Program-made: the position numbers and the translations under genes
The notes under the pieces: generated by a model
Told to the model about the DNA's origin: nothing
What the model saw: only the letters and a program-made list of their open reading frames with translations
The model's database searches: none
Origin: Planctomycetota bacterium
Lineage (GTDB): Bacteria; Planctomycetota; Planctomycetia; Planctomycetales; Planctomycetaceae
Reading direction: 5' to 3'
DNA length: 5,447 nt
NCBI GenBank assembly: GCA_013151585.1
Contig: JAADHY010000442.1
Location: 1 to 5,447 of the forward strand
In this document: positions 1 to 5,447 of the stretch, one piece after another
Layout: each line of letters opens with the position of its first letter
Position numbering within the stretch: the stretch's first letter is position 1

Positions 1-2510
1 CCGGTGCAGCGGCGAATCTGCGTCCCGGCCGGAACGTGATTGCAGTCCGCGTGACCAACTCGACCGGTCCGGCCGGCCTGACGCTTGGTATCTTCCAAAG
101 TTATTTCGGCGGCGAGTTTGAAACGATCACGCCAACGGAATGGCTCTGCTCGGACAAGCTTGCGAAAGGCTGGAACACACCGAAATTCTCGGCGAAAGGC
201 TGGGTGAAGGCCAAAGTCGTCGGTCAGCCGGGCGATGCTCCGTGGGGCGAAGTGGCTCAAGAGGTGGACGGTCCGCGGCGTTCGCAGATGCTTCGGAAAG
301 AGTTCGAGCTGCCCGCTGAGGTGGTTCGAGCTCGCGCCTACGTTTCCGGTCTGGGCTACTACGAACTGCGGCTGAATGGATTCCGCGTGGGCGACGACGT
401 CTTCACACCCGGCTGGACGCAGTACGAAAAACGCATCCAATACCAAGTGTACGACGTCACCGATTTGCTGAAGATCGGTCGCAATGCGGTCGGAGCGATC
501 CTCGGTAATGGATGGTGGTCCAGCGGTCTGGGCTGGGCCGGCGGGATGGAACGCCACGCCAAACCCGGCGAGAACCTGCGTTTCCTGCTGCAACTGGAGG
601 TCGAATGCACGGACGGCTCGAAGCACGTGATCGTGACCGACAGTAGTTGGGCCGCTCATCTGTCTCCGATCGTCGAGGATACGTTGTACCACGGAGAAAC
701 TCACGATGCGCGGCTGGAACAGCCCGGCTGGGACAAGCCTCGGTTTGATGCGAAAGATTGGCAACCGGTCAAGATCGTCAAGGACCCGCTCCGAAAGCTG
801 TGCGCTCAGCGCGGGCCGACGCTCCGCGTGACCGAAGAACTTTATCCGGTCAAGATCACCGAACCAAAGCCGGGCGTGTATGTGCTGGACTTTGGACAGA
901 ACCATCCCGGCCGGCCGAAGCTGACCGTGAAGGCGCCGCGCGGCACGACGATCCGCATGGTCCACGCCGAGTACCTGAAACCGGACGGAACGCTGGAACG
1001 GGCCAATTATCGCTCGGCTCGGGTCACCGACACGTACATCTGCAAAGGGAGCGGCGTAGAAGTGTGGGAGCCTCGGTTCACTTATCGAGGCTTCCGCTAC
1101 ATGCAAGTCACGGGCCTGCCGAGCAAGCCGGATCGCACGACGATCGTCTCCCGCGTTTTGCACTCGGCCCCGCCGATGGCCGGCACGTTCGAGTGCTCCA
1201 ACCCGCTGCTCAATCGCATTTTGAAGAACGTCCGGTGGGGCCAGCGGTCGAACATGCACTCCGTGCCGACCGACTGCCCGCAGCGCGACGAACGGCTCGG
1301 CTGGATGGGCGACGCCCAGGCCTTTGCCCCGACGTCCATCTGGAACATGGACATGGCCCTGTTCTTCACCAAGTGGATGCGAGACATCCTGGAAGCGCAG
1401 CAACCGGATGGGGCCGTGCCGGGCGTCTGTCCGAACGTCGGCGATTGGGTGATCGGACCGGGACGGTCCGCCTGGGCCGATGCCATCACGATCATTCCGT
1501 GGTACGTCTACGTGTATTACGGCGACCGACAGATTCTTGAGCAGGCTTTTCCCGGCGTCCGCAAGTGGGTCGAGTACATGCAGACGAAACTCAGCAAGGA
1601 TGGCTTGTACGAAGAGCCGACTTGGGGCGATTGGGTCCCCGTCGAACCAACGCCGGACCGGCCCATCGCGGCGATGTTCGGCTATCATTCGACGAACTTG
1701 CTGGCTCACATGGCGCAGATTCTCGGCAAGAAGAAAGACGCCGACCGCTACCGCAAGCTGGCTGAGGCGCAGCGAAGGGCTTTCAACAAAAAATACCTGA
1801 AGCCGGACAACAATTACGTGACGGCGACGCAAACGTCGAACATCTTGCCGCTGGCCTTCGGCATGGTGGAACCAGACCGGCAGCAGGCCGTGGCCGACAA
1901 CATCGCCAAGGACGTCAAGAAGCATGGCGGCCACCACACGACCGGCTTCTTGGGAACGGCGTTTATTTTGCCGGTGCTGGCGCAGCACGGTCATGCGGAT
2001 TTGGCCTACGGCATCGTCAACACGGACGAGTATCCCTCTTTGGGCTACATGATCAAGAAAGGCGCAACAACGATCTGGGAGCGTTGGAACACCGACCAGA
2101 TGGGCCCGGGCATGAACTCCCGCAACCATTTCGCCTTCGGCTCCATGGCCCAGTGGTTCTACGAAGGCTTGGCCGGCCTCAACCCGGACCCCGAGCAGCC
2201 GGGCTTCAAACACGTGATCGTCCGGCCGTACATCGTCGGCGACCTGAAGTGGGTTCGCGCGGATTACCCGACACTTTACGGCCGCCTGGCCAGCGAGTGG
2301 AAACGCGAGAAGGGCTCGTTACGTCTGCGGGTCACGATCCCGCCGAATACGACGGCCACGGTGTGCCTGCCAGCCCGCGACGTCGCCCGCGTGACCGAAA
2401 GCGGTCAGCCGCTGACGCAGGCTCCGGGGGTGACGGTCAAAGGCCCGGAAGGGGATCGGCTGCTTGTCCGCGTCGCGGCTGGGACGTACGAATTTGTCAT
2501 CCAGCAATAG
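1..2510 (+). CDS. Alpha-L-rhamnosidase, glycoside hydrolase family 78 (5' end outside window)
   Basis: Inverting exo-glycosidase that removes terminal alpha-L-rhamnose from glycans or glycosides. Residues are counted from the GTG at 36, which is not the true start: the frame stays open to the window edge and reads NLRPGRNVIAVRVTN, a beta-sandwich motif. Order seen: tail of an N-terminal galactose-binding-like module (to about 75), Bac_rhamnosid_N-like domain (about 85-260, with VSGLGYYELRLNG and LGNGWW), a second beta domain (about 270-365), the (alpha/alpha)6 barrel (about 380-720), and a C-terminal beta domain (about 725-824). The barrel carries the family signature DCPQRDERLGWMGD at 413-426, with E419 the expected general acid. 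E682 in WERW is the expected base. Their 263-residue separation fits my memory of characterised GH78 enzymes. R683 and the NHFAFGS stretch (697-703) are also typical. The protein is probably exported, but any signal peptide lies upstream. The stop is TAG at 2508-2510. The gene looks intact within the window. Confidence 0.95.
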   Translation, partial: GAAANLRPGRNVIAVRVTNSTGPAGLTLGIFQSYFGGEFETITPTEWLCSDKLAKGWNTPKFSAKGWVKAKVVGQPGDAPWGEVAQEVDGPRRSQMLRKEFELPAEVVRARAYVSGLGYYELRLNGFRVGDDVFTPGWTQYEKRIQYQVYDVTDLLKIGRNAVGAILGNGWWSSGLGWAGGMERHAKPGENLRFLLQLEVECTDGSKHVIVTDSSWAAHLSPIVEDTLYHGETHDARLEQPGWDKPRFDAKDWQPVKIVKDPLRKLCAQRGPTLRVTEELYPVKITEPKPGVYVLDFGQNHPGRPKLTVKAPRGTTIRMVHAEYLKPDGTLERANYRSARVTDTYICKGSGVEVWEPRFTYRGFRYMQVTGLPSKPDRTTIVSRVLHSAPPMAGTFECSNPLLNRILKNVRWGQRSNMHSVPTDCPQRDERLGWMGDAQAFAPTSIWNMDMALFFTKWMRDILEAQQPDGAVPGVCPNVGDWVIGPGRSAWADAITIIPWYVYVYYGDRQILEQAFPGVRKWVEYMQTKLSKDGLYEEPTWGDWVPVEPTPDRPIAAMFGYHSTNLLAHMAQILGKKKDADRYRKLAEAQRRAFNKKYLKPDNNYVTATQTSNILPLAFGMVEPDRQQAVADNIAKDVKKHGGHHTTGFLGTAFILPVLAQHGHADLAYGIVNTDEYPSLGYMIKKGATTIWERWNTDQMGPGMNSRNHFAFGSMAQWFYEGLAGLNPDPEQPGFKHVIVRPYIVGDLKWVRADYPTLYGRLASEWKREKGSLRLRVTIPPNTTATVCLPARDVARVTESGQPLTQAPGVTVKGPEGDRLLVRVAAGTYEFVIQQ

Positions 2511-2524
2511 TCTGGGCGATCGTG

Positions 2525-2551
2525 CGGCGAGGACGCGCTTCAGCCTCGTCG
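2525..2551 (+). other. Stem-loop just downstream of the rhamnosidase gene
   Basis: CGGCGAGG (2525-2532) pairs with CCTCGTCG (2544-2551) to form an 8-bp stem with one G-T wobble and an 11-nt loop, 14 nt after the rhamnosidase stop. No T-run follows, so it is not a classic intrinsic terminator. It may stabilise the mRNA 3' end or assist termination. It could also be chance in GC-rich DNA. Confidence 0.25.
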
Positions 2552-2636
2552 ACGGGGAGGCCCGCTTGATGGAGCCCAGTTTGGCCGGGCGAGGTTGTGC
2601 GATCGGGAAAGATGGCGAGAGGCGTGGCCTTTGCCC

Positions 2637-2666
2637 TTGCCGACCGGGAACGCGGCGCGATATCAT
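2637..2666 (+). promoter_or_regulatory. Possible sigma70-type promoter for the tRNA gene
   Basis: TTGCCG (2637-2642) and TATCAT (2661-2666) are separated by 18 nt. They would start a transcript near 2673, about 85 nt before the mature tRNA. This is the best -35/-10 pair I see between the rhamnosidase stop and the tRNA. Promoter consensus in this lineage is uncertain, so this is a weak call. Confidence 0.3.
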
Positions 2667-2758
2667 TACGGTGTGGTTGCGGCACAGTTGGGGCGCCGTG
2701 TGGACCATTATTCCCCGGGGCACAATGAGCGTGTGGCAGATGCAACCACGCCAATTTC

Positions 2759-2831
2759 GGGCGGTTAACTCAGTGGCTAGAGTGCTACCTTCACACGGTA
2801 GAAGTCGCAGGTTCGAATCCTGCACCGCCCA
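2759..2831 (+). tRNA. tRNA-Val (anticodon CAC)
   Basis: Full cloverleaf. Acceptor stem GGGCGGT (2759-2765) pairs with ACCGCCC (2824-2830). D stem ACTC/GAGT flanks an 8-nt loop containing GG. Anticodon stem CTACC (2785-2789) pairs with GGTAG (2797-2801) around the loop TTCACAC, giving anticodon CAC at 2792-2794. The variable loop is AAGTC. T stem GCAGG/CCTGC flanks the loop TTCGAAT. The discriminator is A2831, as expected for valine. The 3' CCA is not encoded (CTA follows), so it must be added by the CCA-adding enzyme. It reads GUG codons. All stems are perfectly paired, so the gene looks functional. It stands alone in this window, between two carbohydrate-active genes. Confidence 0.97.
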
Positions 2832-2856
2832 CTAAGAATCTGTTCCAATTGCTCCG

Positions 2857-2891
2857 AAGCTCTGCAACTATAGGGATTGCAGAGCTTTTTT
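2857..2891 (+). terminator. Intrinsic terminator after tRNA-Val
   Basis: AAGCTCTGCAA (2857-2867) and TTGCAGAGCTT (2877-2887) form a perfect 11-bp stem with a 9-nt loop. The stem runs into six Ts (2886-2891). It begins 25 nt after the tRNA discriminator base, which is a normal place to end a monocistronic tRNA transcript. It insulates the downstream gene from tRNA transcription. Confidence 0.88.
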
Positions 2892-3164
2892 CATGCGCGG
2901 GGCATGCCGTTCGCTTCGCTGCCAGCCGTTTGCACCGACCGCGGCGCCGCTTCGCCCAGGCTCGGTACATGAAACGGACCAAGCAGGTTGAAACTGAAAG
3001 GAAACCGCATGCGGAGTTGCGCCAACTTGCTACAGCCTCAATAGTTGGTCCTCCCAAAAGGCCGGTGATGGACTTCGCCAGACAGCAGTGCCGCAACGAG
3101 GCTCCGGGCGTTACCATGGGTGATGATGCCTGAAAGAGGAACTCGATATGAGGTGGGCCGAAAT
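2892..3164 (+). other. Intergenic region upstream of the GHL15-like gene
   Basis: No convincing gene is seen here. A + strand frame at 2849-3133 is open, but it starts inside the tRNA terminator, has no ribosome site and shows no family motif. The region should hold the promoter of the downstream gene. A weak pair, TTGCGC (3017-3022) and AATAGT (3040-3045) with 17-nt spacing, is the best I see and is not strong. Confidence 0.4.
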
Positions 3165-3170
3165 GAGGAG
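3165..3170 (+). promoter_or_regulatory. Shine-Dalgarno site deciding the start of the GHL15-like gene
   Basis: GAGGAG ends 6 nt before the ATG at 3177 and 3 nt before the in-frame ATG at 3174. The spacing favours 3177. Both of these starts place a signal peptide at the very N-terminus. The longer in-frame start (ATG at 3120) would add a charged 18-19 residue extension ahead of it. Confidence 0.6.
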
Positions 3171-3176
3171 ACAATG

Positions 3177-4631
3177 ATGCGATTCGCCGTGGAAGTGAAA
3201 GTTGGCGCACTGGCCGTTGTCGGGTGGGCAGCGTTTGCGGCAGCGGCGCAGCCTCCGTCTGAGCGTGTCGCCCGGGACAAGTTTATCCCGACTTTTGCCA
3301 TCAAGTATGGGGGCACCGACGGCTGGCCAGCGGCGGCCGAAGCTGCTCGGTTTGACCTGTTGGTGGTCTCTTCGAGCATCGGGCACGCGCGAGTGCATCG
3401 CTCAACGGCGGGAAACGCGTGGCAAACGCTCAAGCGGCTCAACCCGCACTTGAAAGTCTTCCTCTACAAGAACGGGCCGGCCCTCTACAACGTTGCTCCG
3501 TGGGGCGAAATCGGCCGCGGCTGGCAGTGGATCAAGACCGAGCACGGCCCGGGCAGCGCGGATCGATGGATCGCCGTGGGGGTCAAGTACGGCGGGCCGC
3601 TGCAAGGCCGCCCGTACCCGAACGAGCGGCTCATGAACCTGGGCAACCGCAACTGGCAACGCTACTGGGCCGAAGAGGTCTACAAAAAATACTGGCAAGC
3701 CGATCCCTCGCCGGGCGAAGGCGCCGACGGTCTGTTCGCCGACAACTGCGGCTACCGCATGCCCTGGCAGGGCCGATGGCACCTGGAAGGCCATCCCGAG
3801 GAGCCTGATCGGCCAACGGACTACACACGCGGCGGCGAGCATCAGCCGGAGCTCTACAAGCAACACATCCGGCGGTTCCATCGCTGGATCGTGCCGTGGC
3901 TCGCCCAGCGCGGCAAGCGGATCGTTTTGAATTTCGGCAACATGGTGCGAGCGCCGGAAGACTGGTTGGAGCTGGACGGCCAGCCCGAGCCGGTCTTTGC
4001 CGCCATGGAGGAAGGGGCGTTCGTGCATCCCTGGGGCAAGCTCGGCCGCGAAGGCAACTTCGTCTTCTGGCCGGAGCGGCAGTGGCTGAGCCAGGTGCAG
4101 ACGATGCGCCGGCTGCGTCATGTGCGAGCCTTGATGAACGTGCACGGCCCGGTCGGGTCCGACACGGACGGCATCCGGCGCATGGACGCGTGCGACGCCT
4201 CCGGCCACCGCGCCTGGGACGTGCTGTGGTACGCCCTGGCCTCGTTCCTGATGGGCTACGATGACGTGCGGCAGAACGCGTACATGAACTTCACGGTCTG
4301 GGGCTATTCGCGATTCTACTGGCTCGATGAATTCGATCCGAAGTACTTGCACCTGGGCCGAGCCGTGGGCGAGATGCAGAAGGTCGCCGGACGCGAGGGC
4401 TACGCGTACGTCCGCCAGTTCGAGGACGGCTGGGTCGCGGTCAACCCAACGCAGCAGGACGCCCGTGCCGTGCCCGTCCCGCGCGGCCAGGCGCGCGTGC
4501 TCGACCACGACACGTTTCGATCGCCCGAACGACAGCCGCTGGTGCGCACCTTCGACCTGCCGTCACGGCGCGGCATCGTGCTGCTGAAACCGGGCCGCCT
4601 CATCGGCAACGGCGATAACAACAAACGGTAG
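3177..4631 (+). CDS. Secreted GHL15-like putative glycoside hydrolase
   Basis: A 484-residue protein that I read as a member of, or close relative to, the hypothetical glycosyl hydrolase family 15 group (GHL15, Pfam PF14885). These are predicted TIM-barrel enzymes whose substrate is unknown to me. Residues 1-24 look like a Sec signal peptide: basic residues R2 and K8, then a hydrophobic run ending in AFAAAA, with likely cleavage before Q25. I see no lipobox. Barrel strands can be traced: KFIPTFAIKYG (35-45), FDLLVVSSS (59-67), LNPHLKVFLYKNG (88-100), GADGLFADN (182-190), KRIVLNFGN (247-255), VFAAMEEG (273-280) and RHVRALMNVHG (314-324). Candidate catalytic acids are D189 in GLFADN and E278/E279 in AMEEG. 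Residues from about 408 form a small beta domain (YVRQFEDGWVAVNPTQ, then RGIVLLK), common at the end of such barrels. The tail NGDNNKR is polar. Glycan hydrolysis outside the cytoplasm is inferred, not shown. It is transcribed separately from the tRNA upstream. Family assignment rests on motif memory and is about 60% sure; that it is a real gene is about 95% sure. Confidence 0.85.
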   Translation: MRFAVEVKVGALAVVGWAAFAAAAQPPSERVARDKFIPTFAIKYGGTDGWPAAAEAARFDLLVVSSSIGHARVHRSTAGNAWQTLKRLNPHLKVFLYKNGPALYNVAPWGEIGRGWQWIKTEHGPGSADRWIAVGVKYGGPLQGRPYPNERLMNLGNRNWQRYWAEEVYKKYWQADPSPGEGADGLFADNCGYRMPWQGRWHLEGHPEEPDRPTDYTRGGEHQPELYKQHIRRFHRWIVPWLAQRGKRIVLNFGNMVRAPEDWLELDGQPEPVFAAMEEGAFVHPWGKLGREGNFVFWPERQWLSQVQTMRRLRHVRALMNVHGPVGSDTDGIRRMDACDASGHRAWDVLWYALASFLMGYDDVRQNAYMNFTVWGYSRFYWLDEFDPKYLHLGRAVGEMQKVAGREGYAYVRQFEDGWVAVNPTQQDARAVPVPRGQARVLDHDTFRSPERQPLVRTFDLPSRRGIVLLKPGRLIGNGDNNKR

Positions 4632-4876
4632 GCTGAGCCGCCGAGAGCGGAAGGTACACTGATTCACGGCTTCTGTTGAAACACGCGGCCAGCCACGGCG
4701 TTGGGACTGTGTCGATTCGCTGCCGCCTTTCGATCCGCGCGGTGAACAGTCAGTGTCTTCGAAACAGTGCAGTGTTCTTCGTGACACCTGCCGAATCGTT
4801 TGAGGCCGTGCGTGGCTGTGCGGAAGCCTTGTCGGCCATGGCGTGTCCGGTGCACGCCCAGGTGTTTAGAGCTTTT

Positions 4877-4894
4877 CCGACAACCTGGTGTCGG
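4877..4894 (+). repeat. Short inverted repeat (6-bp hairpin)
   Basis: CCGACA (4877-4882) and TGTCGG (4889-4894) are perfect inverted repeats around ACCTGG. No T-run follows. It may be part of the terminal region of the downstream IS relic, or chance. Confidence 0.35.
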
Positions 4895-4902
4895 TATTGC
4901 AA

Positions 4903-4961
4903 GAAAGGCGAGCCCTTTCGGAAAATCTTGGTTTGAAAGGACTTTGATTTTTCAAGAAAGG
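4903..4961 (+). promoter_or_regulatory. Leader with competing hairpins overlapping a ribosome site
   Basis: GAAAGG occurs three times (4903-4908, 4935-4940, 4956-4961). One complement, CCTTTC (4914-4919), lies among them and can pair with any one copy. The third copy overlaps the Shine-Dalgarno of the IS5-type reading frame. The first and third copies sit in a 9-base direct repeat, CAAGAAAGG (4900-4908 and 4953-4961). TTGAAA (4933-4938) and TTTCAA (4950-4955) form a further inverted repeat. Ribosome-site masking is known in other insertion sequences; applying it here is inference. Confidence 0.3.
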
Positions 4962-4963
4962 AG
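4957..4963 (+). promoter_or_regulatory. Shine-Dalgarno site of the IS5-type transposase relic
   Basis: AAAGGAG ends 5 nt before the ATG at 4969. This is a strong site at normal spacing, and it supports 4969 as the original transposase start. Confidence 0.55.
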
Positions 4964-4968
4964 TCGCC

Positions 4969-5158
4969 ATGGACGGCAGTCAATCGTTCGACGAATATCG
5001 GATGCCCGATGCGTTGCGGGAGCAAATAGAAAAAAAGCTTCCCGTCCATCGTGTCCATCCCTCGGGAGGAAGCCCGCGACGCGACCTGCGTAGCATCGCC
5101 AGCGCCAGTTTCGACCGGTTCCGGACGGTCGGTCAACGGAAAGCCATCCCGCCGTGTT
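4969..5158 (+). pseudogene. IS5-type transposase, N-terminal remnant
   Basis: The first 63 or so codons from ATG 4969 resemble the N-terminal (DUF4096-like) domain of IS5-family transposases: RMPDALREQIEKKLP (11-25), HPSGGSPRRDLRS (30-42), then SFDRFRTVGQRKAIPPC (47-63). Intact members usually read close to IFYRLRTGCQWKAIPP, so the RTVGQRKA stretch suggests decay. After residue 63 the similarity stops: the expected following segment and the DDE catalytic core are absent. The frame stays open to the window end at 5447, but from about 5203 onward it is the antisense of another transposase, and 5159-5202 matches neither. The product would be a dead chimera. Loss of the 3' part by deletion or by a later insertion fits best. 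Subgroup within IS5 cannot be fixed from this fragment. Confidence 0.65.
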
Positions 5159-5447
5159 TGGCAAGGGCGGCGAGTTTTTTCGCGGAGCCAAGTGTAGGCG
5201 GAGTTTCGATTTGCCCAGCATTGGTCCCATTGGCGATTGTCCATCAGGCCCGTCAGAGCGGCGACCGCTTCGGCGTTGCGCATGTCCCACCACCGACCTC
5301 GCCCTTTCAACCGGCTCGTCGTCTTGCAACGCGACTCCGTCGGACCGCTCCCGATCTGCCAACTCCGCGACCGGAACGCCGGATCGTTGATCATCTCCGA
5401 CCGCGGCGGCATGTGCTTCAACGAACGATCTGCCGCCGCTCGGTTCT

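Larger units (their letters stand above)
4632..4968. other. Gene-free region between GHL15-like gene and IS relic
   Basis: No recognisable gene. The + strand frame at 4676-4936 and the - strand frame running down to 4750 show no family motif and no plausible ribosome site. No intrinsic terminator is visible after the GHL15-like stop. The last 60 bases are more AT-rich than the rest and hold short inverted repeats leading into the IS5-type start codon. The left end of that insertion sequence probably lies here, but I cannot place it without its right end. Confidence 0.45.
4750..5447 (-). pseudogene. ISKra4-like transposase, C-terminal remnant with run-on tail
   Basis: The - strand frame enters from the right edge. 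Counting from the TTG at 5421, it reads WQIGSGPTESRCK (21-33), SRLKGRGRWWDMRNAEAVAAL (36-56) and QWDQCWA (64-70). This is the C-terminal signature of ISKra4-like/UPF0236-like DDE transposases, which usually run IGSGPTE..CK, then RLKG.G..WD..NAEA..AL, then QWD.YW. Recognisable sequence covers about 5203-5447. The rest of the gene lies beyond the window. The frame misses its normal stop and continues to 4750. Over 4969-5158 it is simply antisense to the IS5-type head, so that tail has no meaning as protein. Odd residues such as SRSW and GRWW suggest an ageing copy. Family assignment is from motif memory; ISLre2-type is an alternative. Confidence 0.6.

Noticed and set aside
758..1540. A 260-codon + strand frame inside the rhamnosidase gene
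   Set aside because: It is Arg/Ala/Gly/Pro-rich, motif-free, and out of frame with a clear GH78 catalytic domain.
2713..2720. Palindrome CCCCGGGG before the tRNA
   Set aside because: An 8-base palindrome is expected by chance in DNA of this composition, and it has no position relative to a promoter that suggests an operator.
2319..2825. A - strand reading frame of 168 codons with QDSNLRLLPCEGSTLATEL near its start
   Set aside because: That peptide is the reverse translation of the tRNA-Val gene, a well-known spurious ORF. The rest is antisense to the rhamnosidase 3' end.
2849..3133. Small + strand frame of 94 codons
   Set aside because: It starts inside the tRNA region's terminator, lacks a ribosome site and any recognisable motif.
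3120..3176. Longer N-terminus for the GHL15-like protein from ATG 3120
   Set aside because: It would put 19 charged residues before a signal peptide, and I see no good ribosome site before it. GAGGAG at 3165-3170 points to 3177.
2791..3210. A - strand reading frame of 139 codons ending in GGAGFEPATSTV
   Set aside because: The ending is the classic artefact of translating a tRNA backwards. The frame also crosses the terminator and the Shine-Dalgarno of the GHL15-like gene.
3402..4508. A 368-codon - strand frame antisense to the GHL15-like gene
   Set aside because: It lies wholly inside a well-supported + strand gene, has no family motif, and is expected from GC-rich codon use on the other strand.
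4751..4790. Repeated CAGTGT..CTTCG and CAGTG units
   Set aside because: The copies are short and imperfect, with no array structure. They are not a CRISPR or a significant repeat.
4676..4936. Small + strand frame of 86 codons with a CRYCKKG stretch
   Set aside because: There is only one close cysteine pair, no ribosome site and no family resemblance. It sits in the decayed IS flank.

Overview
This is a GC-rich bacterial window with two carbohydrate-active genes separated by a tRNA gene, and a patch of decayed insertion sequences at the right edge. The organism is most likely a Planctomycetota-type (PVC) heterotroph. This is inferred from the pairing of a large GH78 alpha-L-rhamnosidase with a secreted GHL15-like protein, the codon bias and the kinds of transposase remnant. 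It is not proven, and no taxonomic marker longer than a tRNA is present.

Layout: (1) 1-2510 (+): the 3' part of an alpha-L-rhamnosidase gene that begins upstream of the window. (2) 2511-2758: intergenic, with a weak stem-loop and a possible tRNA promoter. (3) 2759-2831 (+): tRNA-Val with anticodon CAC, followed by a clear intrinsic terminator at 2857-2891. (4) 2892-3176: intergenic, ending in a good Shine-Dalgarno site. (5) 3177-4631 (+): a secreted protein of about 484 residues resembling the hypothetical glycosyl hydrolase family 15 (GHL15) TIM-barrel proteins. (6) 4632-4968: no recognisable gene, with several short hairpin-forming sequences at its end. (7) 4969-5447: two transposase relics. 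One is the head of an IS5-type transposase on the + strand. It runs up to the C-terminal tail of an ISKra4-like (UPF0236-like) transposase on the - strand.

The rhamnosidase and the GHL15-like protein could both act on rhamnose-containing plant or algal polysaccharides. The tRNA and its terminator put them in separate transcription units, so a shared pathway is inferred only from proximity. I found no defence system, CRISPR array or clearly new multi-gene system. The least explained items are the GHL15-like enzyme, whose substrate is unknown, and the fused IS relics with their possible ribosome-site-masking leader.
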